Source of the DNA: Phaeobacter sp.
GTDB taxonomy: Bacteria > Pseudomonadota > Alphaproteobacteria > Rhodobacterales > Rhodobacteraceae
NCBI RefSeq assembly: GCF_022825805.1
Contig: NZ_JAJDWC010000042.1
Coordinates: forward strand, 1-63,598
DNA: 63,598 bases
Direction: 5' to 3'
Shown: positions 58,272 through 63,598 of the stretch, one piece after another
How positions within the stretch are numbered: the first letter of the stretch is position 1
Layout: every line of letters starts with the position of its first letter
The notes under the pieces: generated by a model
Told to the model about the DNA's origin: nothing
The model's input: the letters and a program-made list of their open reading frames with translations, nothing else
Database searches by the model: none
Made by a program: the position numbers and the translations under genes

Positions 58272-58323
58272 TGTGCGGATTTCCGCACAGGTGGCTGGGG
58301 CCGCTGTGCGGGATTTCGCACAG
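58272..58323. promoter_or_regulatory. tandem DctD-type upstream activating sites
   Basis: TGTGCGGATTTCCGCACA at 58272-58289 is an 8+8 palindrome. CTGTGCG-N6-CGCACAG at 58304-58323 is a 7+7 palindrome. Their centres are 33 bp apart, about three helical turns. The sequence is close to the DctD sites I know from rhizobia. Confidence 0.8.
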
Positions 58324-58503
58324 TGCCGCCCGTGGCCTTGTGTCTGCGGATAAGGAACGGGATTTAGCCATCTGTTTTGGCTGATTAAAATTCATTTTTC
58401 ACATTCTTGTAACGAATGCTTGAGCCCGCTGCGATGGGATTGGATGCTCGCTCCGGGGCTTTCGACTGTGCGAAAGCTATGGAGAAACTTCGGGAGGAAT
58501 GAC

Positions 58504-59505
58504 ATGAAGTTTGTAACCGCTGCCGCCACCGCTGTGGCACTGACCATGACTGCAGGCACCGCTATGGCGGCTTGCGACGATGGTGAAATCGTCGTCAAAT
58601 TCAGCCACGTGACCAACACCGACAAGCACCCAAAGGGTATCGCTGCGTCGCTGCTGGAAACCCGCGTGAACGAAGAGATGAACGGCACCATGTGCCTGGA
58701 AGTCTATCCGAACTCGACACTGTACAACGACAACAAAGTGCTCGAAGCGATGCTGCAGGGTGACGTGCAGCTGGCCGCGCCGTCGCTGTCGAAGTTCGAA
58801 AAATTCACCAAACAGTTCCGTCTGTTCGATCTGCCCTTCATGTTCAAAAACATCGAAGCGGTTGACGCGTTCCAAGCCTCCGAAAACGGCCAGGCCATGC
58901 TGGACAGCATGCAGCGCCGCGGCCTGCAGGGGCTGGCCTACTGGCACAACGGCATGAAGCAGATGTCGGCCAACAAGCCGCTGATCGACCCCAGCGATGC
59001 GGATGGTCTGAAGTTCCGCGTGCAGTCCTCTGACGTGCTGGTTGCGCAGATGGAAGCCATCGGTGGCAGCCCGCAGAAAATGGCCTTCTCCGAAGTCTAT
59101 GGCGCGCTGCAGCAGGGTGTTGTGGATGGTCAGGAAAACACCTGGTCCAACATCTACGGCAAGAAGTTCTTTGAGGTGCAGGACGGCATCACCGAAACCA
59201 ACCACGGTGCGCTGGACTATCTGGTTGTGACCTCTGTCGACTGGCTCGACAGCCTGGATCCAGCCGTGCGTGAGCAGTTCCTGACCATCCTGTCGGAAGT
59301 GACTGCGACCCGGAATGCAGAATCCACCAAAGTGAACGGCGAAGCCCGCCAGTCCATCATCGACGCAGGCGGTGTTGTGCGTGAGCTGACCCCAGAGCAG
59401 CGCGCATCCTGGGTCGAAGCGATGAAGCCGGTTTGGGACAAGTTCTCCGGCGATGTTGGTCAGGACATGATCGACGCGGCACAGTCCATCAACGCAGGCC
59501 TGTAA
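58504..59505 (+). CDS. dctP: TRAP transporter C4-dicarboxylate-binding protein DctP
   Basis: The 333-residue periplasmic binding protein has a signal MKFVTAAATAVALTMTAGTAMA cut before ACDDG. The mature fold is the DctP/P-type TRAP receptor: VVKFSHVTNTDKHPKG, EVYPNSTLYNDNKVLEAML, the carboxylate-binding Arg in LKFRVQSSDV and GVVDGQENTWSN. It should bind succinate, fumarate or malate. GGGAGGAATGAC before ATG 58504 fixes the start. Upstream DctD-type sites and the adjacent dctBD support dicarboxylate control. Confidence 0.95.
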   Translation: MKFVTAAATAVALTMTAGTAMAACDDGEIVVKFSHVTNTDKHPKGIAASLLETRVNEEMNGTMCLEVYPNSTLYNDNKVLEAMLQGDVQLAAPSLSKFEKFTKQFRLFDLPFMFKNIEAVDAFQASENGQAMLDSMQRRGLQGLAYWHNGMKQMSANKPLIDPSDADGLKFRVQSSDVLVAQMEAIGGSPQKMAFSEVYGALQQGVVDGQENTWSNIYGKKFFEVQDGITETNHGALDYLVVTSVDWLDSLDPAVREQFLTILSEVTATRNAESTKVNGEARQSIIDAGGVVRELTPEQRASWVEAMKPVWDKFSGDVGQDMIDAAQSINAGL

Positions 59506-59530
59506 GGGTCTGATTTGAAAAGCTAACGGA

Positions 59531-59551
59531 TCAGGCGTGTGCGGCGCCTGA
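59531..59551 (+). terminator. dctP-dctQ intercistronic hairpin
   Basis: TCAGGCG (59531-59537) pairs with CGCCTGA (59545-59551), with no T-run. In other TRAP operons such hairpins keep the receptor message more abundant than the membrane subunits; that role is inferred here. Confidence 0.6.
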
Positions 59552-59614
59552 CCCACCCAGTTCGATGCAACACGGCATCACACGCAATTTTCCAAACATG
59601 TCGGGGAGAATGAT

Positions 59615-60292
59615 ATGGCGGGGGCAAGACCTGGCCCGACCGGGTTTATCAACAAGCTCGAAGAAACCCTTATTGCGCTGCTTCTGGGGCTGATGGCCCT
59701 GATCACATTTGCCAATGTGATCGCGCGGTTTGTGTTTAATTCCAACATTCTGTGGGCGCTTGAGCTGACAGTGTTCCTGTTTGCCTGGCTGGTGCTGCTC
59801 GGCGCATCCTATGCGGTGAAGGTGCATGCGCATCTGGGTGTGGATGCGATCCTGAACATGGTGTCACCGGCGACGCGTCGGGTGATCGGTCTGATCTCTG
59901 TCAGCTGCTGCCTGGTGTTCTCGCTGCTGCTGTTGAAGGGCGCTTATGATTATTGGGCGGTCTTTGCGGATCTGCCGCCGACCTCTGGCCGCTGGTTCCC
60001 AACAGGGTTTGACATGAAGGCGCGCAGCCAGAGTTTTTATGAGGTGCAAGATGTGCCCATGGTGGGGTTCCTGCGCTTTCTCGAAGACCTGATCAACTAT
60101 GGTGATGCCTATGAGAAGCTGCCGAAAGTGGTGCCTTATGTGATCCTGCCGATCTCCATGCTGCTGATGGTCTACCGTTTTGCCCAGGCGGCGCTGCAGA
60201 TCCTGCGTGGCGAGGCGGATCGTCTGGTGGCCAGCCATGAAGTTGAAGATGAGATCGCCGAAGTACAGGCGCAACGCGGGGAGCACGACTGA
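59615..60292 (+). CDS. dctQ: TRAP transporter small membrane subunit DctQ
   Basis: The 225-residue protein has four predicted TM helices: LIALLLGLMALITFANVIARF, LELTVFLFAWLVLLGASYA, VIGLISVSCCLVFSLLLL and VVPYVILPISMLLMVYRF. The loop before helix 4 (about 110-160) is longer than in minimal DctQ proteins, which is common in dicarboxylate systems. It pairs with DctM to move substrate with Na+. It overlaps dctM by one base (TGATG). Confidence 0.94.
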   Translation: MAGARPGPTGFINKLEETLIALLLGLMALITFANVIARFVFNSNILWALELTVFLFAWLVLLGASYAVKVHAHLGVDAILNMVSPATRRVIGLISVSCCLVFSLLLLKGAYDYWAVFADLPPTSGRWFPTGFDMKARSQSFYEVQDVPMVGFLRFLEDLINYGDAYEKLPKVVPYVILPISMLLMVYRFAQAALQILRGEADRLVASHEVEDEIAEVQAQRGEHD

Positions 60293-61668
60293 TGGACGTG
60301 GTATTGCTGTTTTCCATGGTCATTGGCCTGCTGCTGATTGGTGTGCCGATCGCGGTGGCGCTTGGCCTCAGCTCGACTCTGTTCTTGCTGATCTATTCCG
60401 ACAGCTCGCTGGCCTCGGTCGCAGGCACGCTGTTCGAAGCCTTTGAGGGGCATTTCACCCTCTTGGCGATCCCGTTCTTTATCCTTGCCTCCAGTTTCAT
60501 GACCACCGGTGGTGTGGCGCGGCGGATCATCCGCTTTTCCATCGCCTGTGTGGGCCATTTGCCCGGCGGTCTGGCGATTGCGGGTGTTTTTGCCTGCATG
60601 TTGTTTGCGGCGCTGTCAGGCTCGTCGCCTGCGACGGTTGTGGCGATCGGATCCATCGTGATCGCAGGGATGCGCCAGGTGGGCTACACCAAGGAGTTTG
60701 CCGCCGGTGTGATCTGTAACGCCGGTACGCTGGGCATTCTGATCCCGCCTTCCATCGTGATGGTGGTCTATGCGGCGGCGGTTGAAGTCTCGGTCGGGCG
60801 GATGTTCCTGGCGGGGGTCATTCCGGGGCTGATGGCGGGCCTGATGCTGATGATCACCATCTACATCATGGCCAAGGTGAAAAACCTGCCCAAGGGCGAA
60901 TGGCACGGCTGGGGAGAGATCTTTGCCTCGGCGCGCGATGCGGGCTGGGGTCTGTTCCTGATCGTCATCATCCTGGGTGGCATCTACGGCGGCATCTTTA
61001 CCCCGACCGAAGCGGCGGCGGTGGCGGCGGTTTATGCGTTCTTCATTGCTTGCTTTGTCTACAAGGACATGGGGCCCCTGTCGCGGGGCGAGGACGCGCC
61101 GAAAATCTCGCTCCTCAGCAAACCTTATGCGCTGATCACCGCGTTCTTTCATCCCGACACCAAACACACGCTGTTTGAGGCGGGCAAGCTGACGGTCACC
61201 CTGTTGTTTGTGATCGCCAATGCGCTGATCCTGAAACACGTGCTGACCGATGAGCAGGTGCCACAGCAGATCGCCAATGCGATGCTGTCGGCGGGCTTTG
61301 GTCCGGTGATGTTCCTGATCGTCGTGAATGTGATCCTGCTGATCGGCGGTCAGTTCATGGAGCCCTCGGGTCTGCTGGTGATCGTGGCGCCGCTGGTGTT
61401 CCCGATTGCCATCGAACTGGGCATCGATCCGATCCATCTGGGCATCATCATGGTGGTGAATATGGAAATCGGCATGATCACACCGCCTGTGGGTCTGAAC
61501 CTATTCGTGACCTCCGGCGTGGCCGGGATGCCGATGATGGGTGTGGTGAAGGCGGCTTTGCCATTCCTCGCCGTGCTCTTCGTGTTCCTGATTATGATCA
61601 CTTATATTCCGTGGCTGTCGACGGTGTTGCCCAATGCGGTGATGGGGCCGGAGATCATAACCAAATAG
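60292..61668 (+). CDS. dctM: TRAP transporter large permease subunit DctM
   Basis: The 458-residue DctM forms the Na+-coupled translocation pore with about 12 helices. FFILASSFMTTGGVARRII, LSGSSPATVVAIGSIVIAGM, NAGTLGILIPPSIVMVVYA and VNMEIGMITPPVGLNLFVT are standard TRAP-T hairpin and helix motifs. Length is slightly above the usual 425-430 because of a loop near 260-300. It completes the dctPQM operon and is closed by a strong terminator. Confidence 0.95.
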   Translation: MDVVLLFSMVIGLLLIGVPIAVALGLSSTLFLLIYSDSSLASVAGTLFEAFEGHFTLLAIPFFILASSFMTTGGVARRIIRFSIACVGHLPGGLAIAGVFACMLFAALSGSSPATVVAIGSIVIAGMRQVGYTKEFAAGVICNAGTLGILIPPSIVMVVYAAAVEVSVGRMFLAGVIPGLMAGLMLMITIYIMAKVKNLPKGEWHGWGEIFASARDAGWGLFLIVIILGGIYGGIFTPTEAAAVAAVYAFFIACFVYKDMGPLSRGEDAPKISLLSKPYALITAFFHPDTKHTLFEAGKLTVTLLFVIANALILKHVLTDEQVPQQIANAMLSAGFGPVMFLIVVNVILLIGGQFMEPSGLLVIVAPLVFPIAIELGIDPIHLGIIMVVNMEIGMITPPVGLNLFVTSGVAGMPMMGVVKAALPFLAVLFVFLIMITYIPWLSTVLPNAVMGPEIITK

Positions 61669-61706
61669 GCCGGCTCCGTTGGTCTATATGCTCAAGAAAA
61701 GAGAAA

Positions 61707-61735
61707 GGCGCCCTGAGAAACCGGGGCGCCTTTTT
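61707..61735 (+). terminator. dctPQM operon terminator
   Basis: GGCGCCC (61707-61713) pairs with GGGCGCC (61724-61730), followed by TTTTT. It is 39 bp past the dctM stop. Confidence 0.92.
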
Positions 61736-61762
61736 ACTGAATGGCTCTCAAAGAGAGATGAA

Positions 61763-61870
61763 AAAGGGGGCTTTGCCCCTCTGCGCTGGCGCGCATTCAC
61801 CCCAGAGTATTTGTGGAAAGATGACGGGGCGGCGTCGCGCTTGGTGCTGTCATCTTTCCCTTAAATACTC
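61763..61870. repeat. hairpin plus inverted pair of GAGTATTT elements
   Basis: A GGGG-CTTTG-CCCC hairpin near 61766 precedes GAGTATTTGTGGAAAGATGA at 61805-61824. An inverted copy (GAGTATTTAAGGGAAAGATG on the minus strand) lies at 61847-61870. The two form a roughly 20-bp inverted repeat with a 20-bp loop between convergent dctM and tpiA. Confidence 0.75.
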
Positions 61871-61879
61871 AAATGCGCT

Positions 61880-62623
61880 TCAGCTGGCATCAAGCGCTTC
61901 GATGATGGGGGCGAAATCGGCTGCCTTGAGACTGGCGCCACCGACAAGCGCACCATCCACATCCGCAACCGCAAAGATCTCAGCAGCGTTGCTGGCTTTG
62001 ACGGAGCCGCCATAAAGGAGACGGATGGCCGCTGCGGTCTCTGCGCCAAAACGCGCGCTCAGGCTAGCGCGCAGATCGCTGTGGACCTCGGCGATTTGCG
62101 CCAGCGTCGGGATCTTGCCGGTGCCGATGGCCCAAACCGGTTCATAGGCGACCACCACGGTTGCGCCTGTGCTGTTGTCGGGGAGGGAGCCTGTCAGCTG
62201 GTCGCGGACCACCGCCAGGGTGTTGCCCGCTTCGCGCTGTTGCAGGGTTTCGCCGACGCAGATGATGGCTGTCAGATCCGCGGCCATGGCGGCTTCGGCT
62301 TTGGCGCGGACCTGGGCGTCGGTTTCGCCGTGATCCGCGCGGCGTTCGGAGTGGCCGAGGATCACCGCGGTGGCACCGGCATCGCGCAGCATTTCGGCGC
62401 TGATGTCGCCGGTGTGGGCGCCGGAGGCCGCAGCGTGGCAATCCTGACCGCCAAGGGCGATGGCGCTGGTGGACAGGCGCTCGGCGGCGCGGGACAGTAG
62501 CGTGGTTGGGGGGCAGATCAGCACTTCTGCACTGGCGGCCGTGTTGGCCAACGCATCCAATGTGTCCAGCGCGGCTGCGGTGCCGTTCATTTTCCAGTTG
62601 CCTGCTGCCAGTTTGCGCCGCAT
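61880..62623 (-). CDS. tpiA: triose-phosphate isomerase
   Basis: The 247-residue TIM interconverts dihydroxyacetone phosphate and glyceraldehyde 3-phosphate. Asn9/Lys11 (GNWKMNG), His in VILGHSERR, the catalytic Glu in [14 protein letters not shown] with its loop 6, and [15 protein letters not shown] are present. CGGGAGACCACCAC before ATG 62623 sets the start; the upstream frame to 62698 is array-derived. The gene stands alone, typical of this group. Confidence 0.96.
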   Translation of the reverse strand: MRRKLAAGNWKMNGTAAALDTLDALANTAASAEVLICPPTTLLSRAAERLSTSAIALGGQDCHAAASGAHTGDISAEMLRDAGATAVILGHSERRADHGETDAQVRAKAEAAMAADLTAIICVGETLQQREAGNTLAVVRDQLTGSLPDNSTGATVVVAYEPVWAIGTGKIPTLAQIAEVHSDLRASLSARFGAETAAAIRLLYGGSVKASNAAEIFAVADVDGALVGGASLKAADFAPIIEALDAS

Positions 62624-62993
62624 GTGGTGGTCTCCCGTTTGAGTGGTTGTGGGCCCAGTTTGTTCTTTGGCCAGTTTGCCAAGTGGCCAGGTTGCCAAGT
62701 GTCCTGTCGGCCTGTTGGTAGCATCGTTGGTCTGGCATCACAATTGACTGCAAGGCCAAGCTTTGGGGCGAGTCTTGTGGACTGGCGTGGGAGGACCTGG
62801 CGCGCAAGCCTGATGCGTAACGCTGCCAGCTGTCGTTCAGGTGGAGAGGGCCGTCCAGTTCACGGACGAAAGACAGTTGGGCAGGACCGCGAGGGTCCCG
62901 CCGACACGGATTGCAGATATAGTGTGTGGTCTGTGCTGATGTTGCCTGCCTGGGCGTTTGCCGTTGCGCAGCGGCCCGGAGCCAAGCGGTGCC
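62624..62993. other. intergenic region with a tandem array
   Basis: This stretch lies between tpiA and the HesB-type gene, both on the minus strand. It holds the 16-bp array at 62652-62699. The remainder shows no gene, hairpin with T-run, or operator that I can support. Confidence 0.5.
62652..62699. repeat. tandem array, three 16-bp units
   Basis: GGCCCAGTTTGTTCTT, TGGCCAGTTTGCCAAG and TGGCCAGGTTGCCAAG run from 62652 with exact 16-bp spacing. It is 29 bp upstream of tpiA. Confidence 0.82.
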
Positions 62994-63353
62994 TTAGCCG
63001 ACAGGCATGTCCTTGAAGCTGATGGATTCGCCGCAGCCGCAGGCATCTGTCACATTTGGATTCTTGAACTTGAACCCTGCTTCCAGCAGCGACACCTCAT
63101 AGTCGATTTCGGTACCGAACAGGAACATCTGCGCCATGGGTGCGATCAGGACCCGCGCCCCTTCGTGTTCGACGACCTCATCGTTGGGGTCGGCTTCATC
63201 AACGTATTCCATCGTGTATTCCATGCCCGCACAGCCGCCTTTCTTGACGCCGATGCGCAGGCCTGAATGGCCGCCCTGGTCCATCAGCTTGGCGATCTGA
63301 GCGGCTGCTTTTTCGGTGATGGTGACCGCTTGTTTGCCGGGGATACCGAACAT
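62994..63353 (-). CDS. HesB/IscA-type iron-sulfur carrier protein
   Basis: The 119-residue A-type carrier has three conserved cysteines at Cys41 (GGCAG) and Cys105/Cys107 (ACGCGES), which bind and pass [Fe-S] clusters. SGLRIGVKKGGCAGMEYTM is the family block. SufA and ErpA types cannot be separated here; no suf genes are in the window. ATG 63353 has GGAGTATGAC upstream; an in-frame TTG at 63365 is less likely. Confidence 0.92.
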   Translation of the reverse strand: MFGIPGKQAVTITEKAAAQIAKLMDQGGHSGLRIGVKKGGCAGMEYTMEYVDEADPNDEVVEHEGARVLIAPMAQMFLFGTEIDYEVSLLEAGFKFKNPNVTDACGCGESISFKDMPVG

Positions 63354-63423
63354 GTCATACTCCAATGTCGCGCGTTGCCTCTAATTTAGGGTGCTGGCGC
63401 GTCAGGCTCAAGGGGGCGCGTAG

Positions 63424-63505
63424 GACCTGTCGCTAACAAGCGATATGTCCGGTGTAGATAACATGCGATCTGTCCGGTTTTATCATGTCTCCGAAAGGAG
63501 GCGTT
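63424..63505. mobile_element. left end of an insertion sequence
   Basis: GCGATATGTCCGGT (about 63440-63453) and GCGATCTGTCCGGT (about 63464-63477) are repeated, as in the transposase-binding ends of IS elements of the ISNCY type. A transposase start follows immediately. The outer boundary near 63424 is approximate; the other end lies beyond the window. Confidence 0.6.
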
Positions 63506-63598
63506 ATGAAGCGGACAGAAGTGTTACAGGAAGTTCGACTTATGAAGTTCGAAGACGTGTATTCGCGGCGGACCGCGAACAAGCTGACGCAAGAGCAG
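63506..63598 (+). CDS. transposase, N-terminal fragment cut by the window edge
   Basis: 31 codons are visible, starting MKRTEVLQEVRLMKFEDVYS, which matches the N-terminus of ISNCY-family transposases as I recall them; the helix-turn-helix that follows in the family would be outside the window. AAAGGAGGCGTT gives a strong ribosome-binding site. Whether the element is complete cannot be told. Confidence 0.75.
   Translation, partial: MKRTEVLQEVRLMKFEDVYSRRTANKLTQEQ

Larger units (their letters stand above)
57680..58503. other. long dctD-dctP intergenic region
   Basis: The first part holds a degenerate array (GCTGTCGGT at 57712 and 57727, then GCTCGCGGT) and GTCTGTG/GTGTCT-rich sequence. The last part holds two DctD-type palindromes (58272-58289, 58304-58323). 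Open frames across the middle are not supported as genes. A weak GG-N10-GC match (TGGCCTTGTGTCTGC, 58333-58347) lies too close to the palindromes to be convincing. Confidence 0.6.

Noticed and set aside
58333..58347. sigma-54 promoter for dctP
   Set aside because: GG-N10-GC is met, but the flanking match to TGGCAC-N5-TTGC is poor and it starts only ten bases after the second DctD site, too close for normal activation.

Overview
The window looks like a chromosome segment of a marine alphaproteobacterium of the Roseobacter group (Rhodobacteraceae). This is inferred from the gene families and gene order, the high GC, the phaZ-phaC-phaP-phaR cluster, a form II carbon monoxide dehydrogenase set, DctPQM/DctBD, and a short intergenic element (GAGTATTTTTGGAAAGATGA) typical of such genomes. 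A Phaeobacter/Leisingera-like genus is plausible, but no rRNA gene is present to fix it. I saw no tRNA, rRNA, CRISPR array or prophage. The only clear mobile element is the left end of an insertion sequence at the right edge.

Layout. 0-12 kb: parE, a low-GC membrane protein, a PLP-dependent decarboxylase, a HAD phosphatase, a MATE exporter, an aspartate aminotransferase divergent from an XRE regulator, sdhE and an LdtR-type MarR regulator. 12-18 kb: a glyoxalase; a surface-lipoprotein pair (TbpB-like lipoprotein plus SLAM-type outer-membrane translocon, i.e. a type XI secretion candidate); thyA-folA; a cold-shock protein. 18-22 kb: an ArsC-like protein, then a bufferin-type RiPP locus (DUF2282 precursor, MNIO enzyme, DUF2063 partner, DoxX protein). 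22-29 kb: thrS, a MAPEG protein, an ArsR-SRPBCC fusion with a visible promoter and operator, two alpha/beta hydrolases (one without its nucleophile), a VOC protein and a GFA-like zinc protein.

29-35 kb: polyhydroxyalkanoate depolymerase, synthase, phasin and PhaR repressor, with CTGC-N3/4-GCAG PhaR sites in the three upstream regions. 35-41 kb: XdhC/CoxF, a MoeA-like protein, then coxS-coxL-coxM with the form II signature. 41-47 kb: a stand-alone MCP tip protein, infC with an apparent ATA start, a low-complexity anchored protein, and a lower-GC accessory stretch with two lipoproteins and a secreted protein of unknown function. 47-53 kb: ferredoxin-NADP reductase and the assimilatory sulfate operon (siroheme methyltransferase, DUF2849, sulfite reductase, APS/PAPS reductase, DUF934), divergent from an Lrp regulator. 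53-62 kb: a cytochrome P450, then DctB-DctD and the TRAP transporter DctPQM with two DctD-type operators. 62-63.6 kb: tpiA, a HesB/IscA-type protein and the IS end.

The most unusual genome-level signal is a set of about 15 short degenerate tandem arrays. Each has its own unit of about 13-18 bp (often exactly 15) repeated 3-6 times. They sit almost always just outside, or at the very ends of, genes, and in a few places they appear to extend the protein termini (SLAM N-terminus, PhaC C-terminus).
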